64,000 nt of DNA from Mitragyna speciosa (lineage: Eukaryota; Streptophyta; Magnoliopsida; Gentianales; Rubiaceae). A model generated the notes under the pieces. That model searched no databases. It was not told the origin of the DNA and saw only the letters and a program-made list of their open reading frames with translations. Positions 11,745-23,820 of this stretch are shown here, in pieces. The stretch's first letter is position 1. Every line of letters begins with the position of its first letter. The DNA lies in the NCBI GenBank assembly GCA_024721245.1, contig CM045569.1:4110287-4174286 (forward strand). Direction: 5' to 3'. The translations under genes were made by a program, and so were the position numbers.

Positions 11745-14700
11745 TTAAGCGGCAGGAGGCCTGAGTTCATGATCTTGAGATGTATCACGGTCAGATGGTG
11801 GGATATACTGCCACATTGGCACAAAGCCATAACCTGGGAAACAAGTCATCTTGTTCAATCCAGGCTGACATGCCACCGGATGAGGTGCCATATACCCTGG
11901 AGGTGGAAGAACCATGGCATTCAATTGTTGCTCCATCCTCTCTTTTTCTGCCTTCAATACAAGTTTCTCTTCGCGAAGTTCATTCTTGTCTGCCTGTAAT
12001 AGAAATGAAAAGAAAGTCAAATAACTGGTATACTAAACAATCTTCAACAAAGCAATGTAAGATGCACACCCAGAATTTATTTTTATTTTTTATTTTTTAT
12101 TTTAAAGTCATTGGGGAGGCAAGTGGGTGGTGGATGTCCATACAATGGCAACAAAATTGCAAAGATCATGATATTCCCTTGACAAGGATAAATTTGGTGG
12201 GTTCATCAACATATCAGTCCAATCCAAGGTAACAATAGAAATATCCATGAATGGATTGCTGTACGCTTTTTTTTTTTTTTTTTCTTCTCTTTTTGTCAAG
12301 AATTCAAAAGGTTGATCGTTGCATACACTTTGCATGGATCTTCAACAATTCTACCCGAGTCTTAAGTTGATAGACAAGGAAGGAAAATTTAAAACTCTTA
12401 ATCCAAAAATTGGTTTCATAGCAAGAATCAATACTTGTAAACCTATATTAGGGGAACACAAAGGTGAGAACAAATTTTGTGATTTTCAATTTACTGAAGA
12501 CATGGATCCAGCTCAATATATGAGTAGATATTGGTAGTTGGATTTAGATTTTGATCATAGATGTCAATCTACAAGAATATCACATCCTAATAGGACACAA
12601 ACTAACTGAAAGAGAGTAAGAGTTTAGCATTGAATAGTGACTCAGAGAACAATACAGTCTAGAAGACGGTCTTGTCAACCTAGGGCATGACACGCATCCT
12701 GATCTTTTACTTTTTCATGAAGATCCAATGAAATTTAGAAAGCTTCCATAAGAAGAGGCTTTGGAAATAGCCTCCTATGATTGAAGTAACTAAAGTTAAA
12801 TAACAGATAAAACATGCTGGTATAATTTATAAGTCTCAAAAATATTAGGATTTTTCCAATCCTAACAGCTGCACTTGCAATGAGGAAACACTGAAATTAG
12901 AAAAGGTTATCATGTTATATAAGGTGATTATTTGCCCTCCCATGCAAAAAACTTATCTTTTAAATCACTCTGAACACAGAGATAGGACTTGCATGGACGC
13001 TCTCAGGAAAGGTTAATACAGAAAAAATTAGAGACATGGTCAGATCCATGAAAATGAACAATGGTCCAGTCCATCCTGTGTGGGGGAAAAAACAGAAGCT
13101 CAAGAAGAATGAATAAAAATTTCATTTCACACAAGTGGTCCTACAGCATCACGCTTTTGATCATCATAGACGCACTCCTCATTTGTCTTCCATTAGAAGC
13201 AAAACTTTTTTCAGTTAACCATTCTCATAAATCAAAGGAGGGTAACTTCTTGAAGGGGGAAAAAAACATAGAGCACTTAGTAGCTTTCTTATGCAATTAA
13301 GAAGGAATGAATTTATCAGTAAAACAAGCAAGTTCAACAAGTATTTTATACCCAAATTCTATCACAGGGAAATTATACGTCATCACATCAAGGTTCAACA
13401 AGTATTTTATACCCAAATTCTATCACAGGGAAATTATACGTCATCACATAAAGGTTTTATATGGCGTTCCTTTGCTAACCTTTAAAGTGTTAATTTCTTC
13501 TGACAACTTCTCATTCATCACTTTGTACTCCTTTGCTTCAGATTTTAGCTCATTCAAAATTCGGATGGTGTCGCCAAGTATTGCTAATTTGTCAGTTTTT
13601 ACAGGTCTCCCAGGTTCCAAAATAGAACAAAGCTCTGCAAACCTGCAAGAAGGACAGACAAAATTTTCATCAGAAAAACTTCTGCTTATCTAGTCCAAGA
13701 ACACACCTTATATTTATAAGTTCTTTAATAAAGTCAGTTTAAGGGAAATAATTTCTGGTGGCTGAATTAAAGGTACAAAAACGGAGAAAGTTTGGGCATT
13801 TCACTGTGAAGTGAAGAAATTTCACATGCAAATGAAGATTCGGAATATGAAAGTAATTTTCCTTCAAAAAAGAACAGTTGGAAAAGAACAGTTAATGGGT
13901 AGTTAATAGAAGTATGTGAATTTTGAAAGACAACAAATAAAAAAATGTTTCCTACACGAAAGTTGATCTCTTAACTGGCTTGTAACTAAGCATCACATGA
14001 AAAAATAACTTCCTTCACTTTATTATCACTTAAAAAGAAAAGTATCAATCTAAGCAATTCCAGATAGCATGAGATTGGGCATTAGTTGAGTTGAGTTAAG
14101 ATGGCGAATTATAGATCAATGGACGATTCTGGGAAATAATATCACAATGCAAAGATTAACATAAAACAATCAAGTTTAGAGCAGCAGTAAAAACTTAAAC
14201 ACTCGTGAAATTCTCAGACCCACATTGACTGTCGACTCTAAATCATCCTATTATGATTTTGGTGAATGCAAAGTTTTCACTTCAAAGTTCAAAAAAGCAA
14301 ATTTATTGGGTTTTGTAACTCACTGCTTCACAAAAAAATTGGTTTAATTTTTTGTAGATGGGAAATGCATGTACGCTCAAAGCAGATGTAAAGACTAAAA
14401 CTAAAAATATTAACAAAAGAATCTCATTATCCGGATATAAAAAATGCCAAAGAGAGTTTTAAATTGCATTCTCAAGAGCCCAATCCAGAGTGGGGCAACC
14501 TCTCGTTCAATTTCTCCCGCCTTAACCTCTCACGGCAAGCTTTGCTTCCGAGTCTGCTGCATGCATCAACACGTCCTCTGTTCATCAAACATAGAAATAA
14601 AATGAAGTTAAGAATGTGGAAAATAACAAATTTAGTGGCATTAATAGCCAGAGAGGTGCAGAAAGTACTTTCCAAGTCTGCCACCTGACCAAATTTTTTC

Positions 14701-16522
14701 AACTGCAAGCACATCAAAACAAAAAGTACAACTTTCTACACCATTAATTCTGCATTCATAGGTTCGTTTGGCACATCAAGTTTATTTGAGATTCATAAGT
14801 TCTTTTGGCACATCAAGTTTATCTGAGATTGATTTCTTTTGGCACATCAAGACTTCAATTACAACTTCCTCTATTTCCTTCCTTATTGGCTTTTTGAGTT
14901 GTCTTCCTTTTTCTTTTCTTGCCCTGGAGACTCAGTGCATTTTGCCTGTAATAACTATGGGGTGGTCAACTCAATCAAGTTACTTGAGAAATCTTCTAAT
15001 GAATGTCTTGTTTTGAAGTTGTGGAATTAGAAGCATTCAACACAAAGATATAAAGATATAAAGAAAATAAGAAATTTAAAGCAATTTTAAGGGTGTGTTG
15101 AGTGCCAGTTTGTCTGTATTCTGTTCAACAACCTAAATATCAGGCTTCTCAAGAAAAAAAGGTAAATAAGACATAAAAAGTTCATAAGCTTTCACAGAAG
15201 AGGGACCTAATAGCTATTTTCTAAAACATACAATTGTGTAGTGAAATACCTCTTTCTTGGGCACTCTTCTTCTGCACTTCCCATTTCTTGGGGTGTAGCA
15301 CAAGTGAGTGATGCAGCAATATCCACACTGGTGCTGCAAGCAAGCAAACACACGCATAAGACATTCCTATCATGGATTCCTCAAGAAAAAGTATCCATTC
15401 AGTTGGCAGATCTGGGAAGCAACAAAAGAGAGTCAATGACATGACAGATTATCAGTCAAATTTGCGTCTCTAAATTTTTCAATAGAAAAAGTTAGAGCAC
15501 AGCACAAACCCAATGTACTGGAGGTATCAGCTATGCAAACTCTTGCCTTCACACATGAGTATACATGAGTACATCAGGAAAGAGGCCATTTTCGTGTTTT
15601 TGTACCTATAATCTTGGGGTTATATTTAGAGTGCTTCATGGTGAGACAAAAAAATAACATAAAATACAAATAAAAGAAGAAGAAGCAATACAAATAAAGA
15701 AGAAGAAGCAATACAAATAAAAGAAGAAGAAGCAAAACCCTGATTCTTCATATCATGACATTAAAAAGTTTTATCACTAACCTATAGCTTTTCAGTACGC
15801 TTTTCATTCTTCTATTCTTCTCAGGGTAACCACTAAAAGAATAAATTTGTTGCAATAGCTTTTGATTTTCTTTTCTTTTTCTTTTGTCCATTCTCATTTT
15901 CTACTATCAATTCCAAACCAAAAATAAAGTCCAGCTACAAAATTACAGACAATACTCTGAATGAAATTATAAACATAAACCACTCCTAATTCTTATTAAC
16001 TTTTAACAGTTGATTAATTGATTTTTCCAATTTAAAATGCATAACTAGCAACTCCATCGATCAATTCAGAAACAGACAAGAATAGTAAAATCCCCCATCT
16101 TTTCTTCCTCTTTATCTCTTCCCTCCCCCCCCCCCCCCCCCCCCCCCTTCCTTTTTTCTGCTTCCAAATTGTTTTAAGTTCGTTACCAACAAATTACTCC
16201 AGATAAATTTAAGGATATCCATATACAAATGACATTTCCATGGCCTAAAATTAGAATTCAGCGAATCAAATACATATAATATTGACAGCACTATGAGGCA
16301 TTCAACCAATAAAAAAAAGATTGATAAAATAAAACACCAACAAAAAAAAAAAAGGAACAGAAAAGGGCGTTAATCAAGAAATTACCATTGGGGTGGCTGA
16401 TTCCAATAAGCATAGGGATCATCAGTATGGGCTAAACCAACATCATCAATAAAATTGCTGATATCTATCAAGTCAATACCCTCCCATGCACCACAGCAGT
16501 TATTAATGCTGTCCCCCTCCAT
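11745..16522 (-). CDS. bHLH transcription factor, subgroup IVc (bHLH34/104/ILR3-like)
   Basis: Nuclear DNA-binding regulator. In Arabidopsis, IVc bHLHs (bHLH34, 104, 105/ILR3, 115) dimerise and switch on iron-deficiency regulators, and are degraded through BTS ligases. Exons on the minus strand: 16522-16386, 15333-15250, 14577-14500, 13642-13480, 11993-11745; phases agree and give 236 residues. The bHLH spans about residues 78-132: basic region KACRERLRREKLNER with E90 and R94 in the E-box contact positions, then LEPGRPVKTDKLAILGDTIR. A leucine-rich coiled coil follows (about 132-180, KADKNELREEKLVLKAEKER). The tail ends DTSQDHELRPPAA, the hallmark C-terminus of bHLH34/104-type proteins. The acidic N-terminus starts MEGDSINNCC. 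The donor of exon 3 is the weak AG/GTTGCC; reading through it would stop seven codons later, just after the basic region. Introns are long (about 0.7-1.5 kb) and repeat-bearing. Role in iron homeostasis is inferred from family. Confidence 0.9.
13332..13453. repeat. 61-bp tandem duplication in bHLH intron 4
   Basis: Copies at 13332-13392 and 13393-13453 differ by only one or two bases, so the duplication is recent. The right copy ends 26 bp from the exon 4 donor side (13480), inside the intron. Confidence 0.9.
15661..15736. repeat. Short tandem repeat in bHLH intron 1
   Basis: Three units of about 27 bp built from AATAAA(A)GAAGAAGAAGCA plus ATACA. Purine-rich, with no coding signal. Confidence 0.8.
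16125..16147. repeat. Poly(C) run, 23 bases
   Basis: An uninterrupted run of C in the first intron of the bHLH gene (a G run on the transcribed strand). Length is likely approximate. Confidence 0.9.
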
Positions 16523-17546
16523 CTAAGCCCAAAACTAAATCAAATTCCTCAACTGGGATCTGATTTTTCCCAAGAAAAATCAGACCCTTATCGACAACAA
16601 CTCAAAATTCAATCAAAATCCTCAACTGGGATGTGATTTTCTCAAGAAAAAAAAATCAGTTTCTTATCAACTACGGCTACCAAAAAATAAAGAAAAAATC
16701 AAGTCTTTAATGGCCTTTTTCCCTCTTTTTTGCGGATTCATCTCAGATTTCCTTCATTTATTGATTTTGACAGTTTGAGCTGACGCAAGATTCTGTTTTT
16801 TGGGACTGAATTGCTTGAGAGGAGCAAATGATATCATAAGCAGGTGGGATTTGTTGGCGAATAAATTGGCCAATAAGATTTGAACACGTGGAGGAATTAC
16901 TGGTCAATTTTGATGGCTACCATTGTTAGTGCTCTTTTGCGAGACTTTGTAGTGTAGCGCCGCTGTAGTAATGGGTAGGAATTTTTTTTTTTTTGACAAT
17001 TTGGAAAATTTGGAAGTAAATTCACAAACGCATCAAACTAAAAAAAAAAAAAGAAAAAAAGAGGTACGTAAAAGTAATCAATCCACATAATCCTACCCAA
17101 AATTCACAAATTTTGTAGGATCTTAGATATGACAATTAAAAGGTCAGATTTAGGGACAACATAACATAAATAATAATATTATGGTTAGAAAATATTTAGG
17201 TAGATTTGATCAATAAATGGTTATTAAATTATTTAATGAAGGTTAAATCACATGATCAACATGTAAATCTTAAAGAATGAACAAACTAATATGACAGTTT
17301 CTAGACAACAAAAAACAAAAGAAATAATTTTATGATTGTGGCCGGTTTAAAATTATTAAGTAAATTATTATTATTATTAGTCGGTAAATTATTTGACAAA
17401 GATCGATGGACATGTAAACCTTAAAAACTTGTTTAACGAGGTTTTTAAATATTTGTTACGTGGTTTACTCATAATCAGGTGTATTATTTGACAGAGATCA
17501 AATCACACGATGGACATACGATGGACATATAAGCCCAAAACAACTT

Positions 17547-18000
17547 AGGGGTTTGGTTCGTAATTAGAATAGAAATCATTACCCTGAATTTGAAATAAAA
17601 CCGTCAATTTTAATATATATATATATTTAGTTAATACAAATTATTATTATAATTATTATTTGGTTTACTGCGAATCAGAATTATATCCTTAAGTTTTTCA
17701 ACCGTTCGCATAGATCATTTGAATTTCTGCATGGACCATTTGGACATCCACATTCCTAAAACATGCAGAATTGATGCGGATGTTATCTGAATGAGGTCTT
17801 GGACATCCGGATAGACCATTTAGACGTTTGAATGATCCATGCAGATGTTCAGATGCAAGAATCATCCATGAGTTTTGGATAAACCTCACCAATTTTGTGG
17901 AGTTTCACAAAAGCCACCAATTGAGGGTTTAATTTTGATTTTTGATTACCAAATACCAACTACGAGGTTAATTCTAATATCCGCAAACCAAACACCCCCA
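17547..18000. mobile_element. MITE-like element with GGGGTTTGGTT ends
   Basis: Left end AGGGGTTTGGTTCG... and the reverse complement of the right end TGGGGGTGTTTGGTTTG... share an imperfect terminal inverted repeat that continues to ATTAGAAT. The inside holds diverged short repeats of a CATTTGGACATCC-like word. No clean target duplication was found. Probably a non-autonomous DNA transposon. Confidence 0.5.
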
Positions 18001-18105
18001 CAGTGATGCTGTTGAATATAAGCTAATTACACGATCTACTCATAACCAGTATCTATTTAAGTATTTTGGTTATTATTATCGAGGTAACAATATTAATTTA
18101 GGAAT

Positions 18106-18392
18106 TAAGGGCTTGTTCTCAATAATTTTTTTTATTTGATTTTAGCTTCTGATTTTTGAAAAATCTATTTTGTAATATTTTCAATTACTTGTTTACTATA
18201 TTTTTGGATTTTTTAATCTAAAATACTGATTTTCAACTTTTCTAAAATAAGTTTTTATAAAAATCTAAAGCTATTGAGACAAGCTGTAAATGTTGTATCC
18301 ATGAAAATCTGCTTTGATTGTTTTCAATATTTATCTAGCAAATCGATTTTTAAATTTTCTAAAAGAATTATATTCAATGAAAAAAGCCCTTA
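18106..18392. mobile_element. MITE-like element with TAAGGGCTT ends
   Basis: The left end TAAGGGCTTGTTCTC and the reverse complement of the right end TAAGGGCTTTTTTCA form an imperfect terminal inverted repeat. Length 287 bp, AT-rich, non-coding. No convincing target duplication. Confidence 0.5.
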
Positions 18393-18454
18393 CGAGTAGA
18401 TACTGTCAGTTTAGATAATAAATTACATTAGGGGGAGTAAAGCAATTTTTGGAC

Positions 18455-19489
18455 TCAATTGTTTAAGAGGGTGGTGGTATTTTTATCATGGAGTCTATGA
18501 ATAGTAGGACTAATTACATCACTGATGACCTGCCAGCTGTGCTGTTGTATAATCTCTTGTACTGCTAAAGCAAGACGAGGATCAGCTGCTGAGTCCATTG
18601 AAAAAGATCTCCTTATAGGTTGAATTGAGAACTGCTCATCTTTTTTCCTGACGTCAATGCATTCATCCCCCATGCTTGAAACATGGCTCAGCTTTTTCTT
18701 CTTCTTTTGGGATATTTTTTGTTCTGATAACTTTCTTGGTGAAGGACTAACTGAATGTCCTGATAATTCCCTTGAGTTCAATCTTTCTTGAACTCTAAGC
18801 AATGAATGATCTGAATGATTTTCTTCATTTATTTCAATCACAACATAGTCTTCATCCCTGCCTATAAAATTATCTCTATACGGATATGGATCTCTAAGAG
18901 AGGAAGAGATTGGAGCCATGATTTGATCCAAAGGAAATCTTGCTGTGACTGAGATGCTGGTTCTGCAGAGTGGACAATTTGCATTGTTCTGAAGCCAAAC
19001 ATCAATACAATCTATATGAAAAACATGAGCACAATTTGGAATAGTTTTTAGCTTTTCTCCTTCTTGAAATTCATTCAAGCAAACTGCGCATTCGCAAATG
19101 GTTCTTTCTAGAGGTTCACCTTTTCTGGTAGGAGTTTTCTTGTATTGGAATATTGGGATTGAACGGATTGTAGATTCATCAAGTCCTCGATTTTCAACTA
19201 CTGGCGAGTTAACCATAAAAGGGTCCTCAATACGGCGTCTTCTGGAGAATGAAAATTGCCTGAGAAGATCAATACGGTGCCAATTCAAGCAGCATTTGAT
19301 TACAAAAATGTAGTAGCTAACCAGCAAGAAGCCTGTGGCCAGAATACCAATAATTGCAACTGCTATAATGGGAAAACCCGACTGTGAAGAATGCAGAGTG
19401 GAGCCAAAAAGTGAACTTGGAGGACTTTTTATTGGAGGAAGGGCTTGTGATGAGCCATGAAGATAATATTTTTGGCTCAGCAGATCCAT
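18455..19489 (-). CDS. ATL16-like: ATL-type RING-H2 E3 ubiquitin ligase (ATL16-like)
   Basis: Membrane-anchored RING-H2 ubiquitin ligase of the plant ATL family; intronless as is usual for ATLs. 344 residues from the first in-frame ATG (MDLLSQKYYL); the frame is open further upstream but offers only a GTG at 19546. Domains: one membrane helix at about residues 40-62 (FPIIAVAIIGILATGFLLVS), a basic cytosolic stretch with CCLNWHRID, the GLD motif at 102-104, and the RING-H2 at 134-175. Its zinc ligands C134, C137, C153, H155, H158, C161, C172, C175 are all present with ATL spacing, and the E2-contact residues W165 and P151 are kept. The C-terminal region shares MGDECIDVR and QPIRRSFSMDS with Arabidopsis ATL16, the basis for the name. 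The substrate is unknown; many ATLs act in defence or nutrient stress. Confidence 0.93.
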   Translation of the reverse strand: MDLLSQKYYLHGSSQALPPIKSPPSSLFGSTLHSSQSGFPIIAVAIIGILATGFLLVSYYIFVIKCCLNWHRIDLLRQFSFSRRRRIEDPFMVNSPVVENRGLDESTIRSIPIFQYKKTPTRKGEPLERTICECAVCLNEFQEGEKLKTIPNCAHVFHIDCIDVWLQNNANCPLCRTSISVTARFPLDQIMAPISSSLRDPYPYRDNFIGRDEDYVVIEINEENHSDHSLLRVQERLNSRELSGHSVSPSPRKLSEQKISQKKKKKLSHVSSMGDECIDVRKKDEQFSIQPIRRSFSMDSAADPRLALAVQEIIQQHSWQVISDVISPTIHRLHDKNTTTLLNN

Positions 19490-21924
19490 GTAAGAAGTTA
19501 AATATGTTGGACAATACAGACGTTTTTGCTTAGATCTTGAATTCACATGAACATGTCACATATACATTGGAAAAATGTCAGCAGATAATGAATTCAAGAT
19601 TACTCAAAGGCTAGGGAGAAAAGGTAAGCCCACATTGAATTCAAGAAAAAGGTACAGGGAGAATAAATATTGGATACTGGTTAAAGTCCTCCAGAGGCAA
19701 AACTTGGAGAAACCAACTATGAATAGAGAGTAAACTTGGGGTGGTTTTAATGTGGATACTAATACTATTTAACAAGAAGACATTTAAGGTTTGTAATTAA
19801 ATTGTTACATATGGATTAGAACTTTTTCAAAGTGAGAGAGAGACAGCAATCAAGTTTCAGAGATTTGATATAGACCTGAGTAAACAATAGTCAGGGTTAA
19901 TTATTGACACCAAAATTGGACCACATCAATTCATTACCGTTCAACTGCCTTTCATCCGAGCGTGGCAAAATAATTGAGCTAGACTTAAAAGTCAAATTTG
20001 CGTCTAGTTCGAGTTCAAATTTGATACCAAACTTACCAAAATTTAAAATTTCGAATGGGGTATAATAATATTAGACTTTGATTCGTTTCGATTCGATTCA
20101 TTTATAACTAGCTAGCAACTAGCTAGCAATAGACGAAACATCAATCCCCTAAAAATGTCTCGAACGCCAATTAAAAACTTTGGTTGGCAAGAAGATCCTT
20201 TTGTAGTCATTTTAATTTCTGATGTACTCTAAGTACTTGTGTAGTTCATACAACAGCATGGCGTGGGCTAATAACTTTATTTAATTGAAGGGAATCGTAT
20301 AGAGTAGGTAGAGCTCCACCATCCCACGGTCTATGATTGATAACACGCGTATTGGATATGGACACAGAAACTATAAGACAATGTTTTCAATACTTAATTT
20401 TGTGGTCCATTTGGCCATCTTTATCTTAGTATTGTGGTCCATGTATTAAATAACCAGAGAAGCAATTCTTATTAGAATGCCCTCATACAGAAGGCACATG
20501 ACAATGCAAATTGCTTGCCTAGCACACTTTGGTAATTAATACCTCTTACAATGCATAAACTTATTTTGAAACTTGAAAACACAAGCAAAAGGCATATATT
20601 AACAAATTGTACCTACTTTTTTTTTTTTTTTGAAAGTAAAAATTGTACCTACTTAAAAGGTTTATCTAATATATTTTGTATAAACTTTTAAGGTGTAATC
20701 TATCAGAGACCAGGCTAATATTCATTGTCGTTAATCTTGTCGAGAAGTTGAAGGGCTACTCCAAAAGATTTGGATTGTGATGCTGTTTTATTTCTTGCTT
20801 TATATATAGTATTTGGCTGCAATATTTGTGAAAGTTCTTTTGGGAAGTACAGTTTTAGATAGGGGTATGGGGAAGAATGGCCACAATTCTCTAAAGAACA
20901 TATATTAATTGAGCAATATGTTGGTTTTTTGAATTAAAAAAAATAGCACTAGCAAAAGAAGAAGATAAATTGATGAATTAAACTAGAAACATGTTCAGGA
21001 ACAACAGTTATCTGAATGGATGTTCCACTTAGCTTGATTATTGGAATGATATTCCAAACTTTATTGTTAACCTACTACAGAATGAATTGAGTATTCCAGT
21101 ATCTAATTCTACTGATTATTTTATAACAACCTTCTTACCTATCACAAGATATCATGACACCTTAGTGGTTAAGGCTTGAGAATAAGACTTGAGAATGCAA
21201 AGAATCAATGGCAGGATAGAATGCAGGAATGGCAGGCCATTTGCAAACACATTTGTTTGAGGAAGCTTCACTTACACGCTAAGGGGTGTTGGGTTTAGGG
21301 AATCAATGAGGAGAATGAGTATCAATAGTAATGATACATATTATTGATGTTTGGAAACAATTATTATTATCTTTCAATGGGAATGAAAGTAATTAATTGA
21401 AATCTCTATGATTCCCTTCAAAATACTACTCTATCAAACTTGTTAACTTTTCTGGGAGGAATAATATCCATTTCATACTAAACCGAAGATGTTGGGAGGA
21501 ATCAACAAAACACATACTTATTGTTGGATTAATAATATTCAGAATGATAGTAATTGATGAATTTGAACTAATTGTCTCCTAAAGTGTACATGCATGAAGA
21601 ATGATTCATTTTCTTGATCACTTTGTGAGATCTTTTTCACATTCTCGCTACATAGCACCTTTAGAGAACATATAAATTTGGCAAAATTTCCCTTTCAGAA
21701 TACTATAAATTTATAAATTGGACATTGTTCTGAAGTATTTGATAAATTAAAATCGTTCTGCTGTTGAATATAAACTTTTAATGTGTGATATTTTGCTGAT
21801 AGGCTAGTCAATGTCGAAATATTTCTTCCAAATACTATAGTTAAATACCACAGGGTCGAAATATCACACATAGTTAAATACATCTCAATGTCGAAATATT
21901 TCTTCCAAATATTTCAATGTCGAA
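19490..21924. other. Spacer upstream of the RING gene
   Basis: No gene recognised. It should hold the promoter of the ATL16-like gene. Contains a micro-insertion with flanking duplication near 20619 and a repeat family built on GTCGAAATATTTCTTCCAAATA around 21814-21940. 21290-21530 resembles a MITE (GGGTGTTGGGTTT start), without defined ends. Confidence 0.45.
20619..20639 (-). mobile_element. Micro poly(T) insertion with 15-bp duplication
   Basis: AAATTGTACCTACTT is present at 20604-20618 and 20640-20654. Between them lies only a T run and GAAAGTAA. On the minus strand this reads TTACTTTC then poly(A), a seven-to-eight-base body with an A tail. Confidence 0.55.
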
Positions 21925-22197
21925 TTAGTAACAAATACTATAGTTAATTAAGCTAGCTTGGCAGTTGGTACTCAATTCATCATTGAGATGCTGCACTTTA
22001 GGGTCCATTTCTTCCAAAAAGCTTGAGCATTCATAAGCTAATCCATTCTTAATCATCAAAGCAGATTTCAAAAAGTTTCCGATGCACATGTAACCCATAA
22101 TCAAAATCCTAATCATGTGGGTCAGATTGATACCAAAACAGCACATCCCTAAGCCTCCATTCACTTCGCATTGCTCCATTAACCATGGCCTCGGCAC
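21925..22197 (-). CDS. Small hypothetical ORF, 90 codons
   Basis: Begins at an ATG (22197) and stops at 21925. The middle is hydrophobic (INLTHMIRILIMGYMCIG), the end acidic with ECSSFLEEMDPKVQH. The base composition is more balanced than the surroundings, so it may be a fragment of a real gene, but I recognise no family and see no splice partners. Confidence 0.22.
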   Translation of the reverse strand: MPRPWLMEQCEVNGGLGMCCFGINLTHMIRILIMGYMCIGNFLKSALMIKNGLAYECSSFLEEMDPKVQHLNDELSTNCQASLINYSICY

Positions 22198-22308
22198 ATC
22201 CCTAATTCTTCAAGAAATAGCCAAGAAACCTATACGTGTTTGCAATAGATTCAATTGGGTCCCACCCAGAGGGCAATTTTCCACAAAAAATCCCAAAAAG
22301 TCAAATCT

Positions 22309-22520
22309 GTATATAAAGAATCCTAAAAAGCGAATGCAATAGATTATGGGACAAAATACAGACACCTTCTACACTTTGCTTGTTGACTTACTAGAGAGAG
22401 AGTGTGTCAATTAGTGAGAGACCCTTAAGTCTTTCCCTGCTTCCGCAGGTCAAAGAGATCAAATCCTTCTACGGAAATTAGAAAGGGTTTAAGAAGAGAG
22501 AGAGTAGACAATAGTCAGAA
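22309..22520 (+). promoter_or_regulatory. TATA-like start of a possible non-coding transcript
   Basis: TATATAAAG at about 22311-22319 is followed at 22340-22520 by a less AT-rich, GA-repeat-bearing stretch resembling a plant 5' leader (AGAGAGAGAG words, a CTTCCGCAG/GT junction near 22441-22451). No open frame follows, so a coding gene cannot be supported. Confidence 0.2.
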
Positions 22521-23205
22521 AGTCACATTCTTAATTGTACGTGGCAAATAGTTTAGAGTTTTATCTAATATAGGAGCTTCATTTCATTTGTGTAAGGTAA
22601 TATATATTTGTAATACAATTGTGATTAAAAAAAAATAATGGTTAAGAAAATGGATCTCTTTTTTGTTTTATTATTTGCTTAATATTTAGTATTGTCATCA
22701 AATAGACAAAAAATGCGGCCTGAGAATTGCGAATTGACAGAGCACCTTTTTCTACTATGATTTTTTCAAAATTGTACAACTCATTATTCACGTTATTAAC
22801 TTTTTCTATATGCTTACATTGTTTTCTAAAAATCTATTATGGATCAAGATTAACTTTCCAAAGAAAATGCAAATGAATTGCAACAACATTCTATATGTGG
22901 CAAAAGTGCAACAAACCAACCTGGATTTCCAAACTTTTTAACTATCTCGTACATTCTATCTAAACATGCATGACATCAGGATTAGAAAACAATTTTGCTC
23001 TTTCTAGGTACAATCAAATAATTTTCTAAGATTATTCAATTATTTCAGAATTCAGAATCTCTTTACTCCCAATGATTTACAAAAACCGAAGCAAGTCTTG
23101 GTCTCCAAGTTAGTTGACTTGCAATCAACAGTTCATTTATGCCAGTGGACTATACCTTGTTGTCCAACCTAAAGTTTTTGAGTCTTTGACCCTAATGGAT
23201 TTTTT

Positions 23206-23220
23206 TTTTTTAGAGATGGA
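23206..23220 (-). mobile_element. Micro poly(T) insertion with 17-bp duplication
   Basis: GACCCTAATGGATTTTT occurs at 23188-23204 and 23221-23237; the interior is T followed by AGAGATGGA. On the minus strand it reads TCCATCTCT then poly(A). Exact borders are blurred by the T run. Confidence 0.5.
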
Positions 23221-23796
23221 GACCCTAATGGATTTTTAAAAGCCCAACTTTTCATAAGCAAAGCAAAAAACTTTAGTTGAATGTTCATGTAATTAACATA
23301 CCTATTCCTTAAAATCGAGTAGTATGTCACGAACAATCTATTTGCTGCATTATTCTTTAAAACGAATGACAACACACAGCCAACCAGATCATACACATAA
23401 CCATACACGTTATTGAAACTAAGTTGTATTAGCTATTTTATTAGCAATATAGAATTCATTACATTTCGAACTTAATTTTATATAGCGAGCTTATTCATTT
23501 TTTTTTTTTTTGTGTGTCAAACTTAAATAAGAAAAGATCAAGAATATTTACAATTACATTAAAAGAAGTGTTATATGTCCACAATTTTTGGTCAAATAGA
23601 AAGTGAATTAGCAAAAATATTCCCCCTTAGAAGAACTAAATTAAAAGCTTGAACATAAATCCACCAAGATTTCCACTTATACTTACAATGCCTAGCTAAG
23701 ATCAGTAGGGGCACATGGGAGCCTAGAGACTTGAGAACAGCTTTATGTTTAGACACTTTACTTGGAAAACGAGTTGAGAAACATCTGATGATGTAA

Positions 23797-23820
23797 ACAA
23801 TCTTTGTTTACAAAGATTGT
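23797..23820. repeat. Perfect 10-bp hairpin
   Basis: ACAATCTTTG, loop TTTA, CAAAGATTGT. A short perfect palindrome with no flanking duplication. Confidence 0.7.

Larger units (their letters stand above)
16523..18454. other. Spacer upstream of bHLH / downstream of ATL16-like gene
   Basis: Carries the bHLH 5' leader and promoter (roughly 16523-16900, CT/GA-rich) and the 3' side of the RING gene. Two MITE-like elements occupy 17547-18000 and 18106-18392 (listed separately). No other gene seen. ACACGTGG at 16884-16891 contains a CACGTG G-box about 365 bp upstream of the bHLH start. Confidence 0.55.

Noticed and set aside
12108..12335. Minus-strand frame between bHLH exons 4 and 5
   Set aside because: Lies in the intron, is low in conserved motifs and has no matching splice phases.
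19490..19546. N-terminal extension of the RING protein
   Set aside because: It would start at GTG; the first ATG (19489) matches the start of ATL16 relatives.
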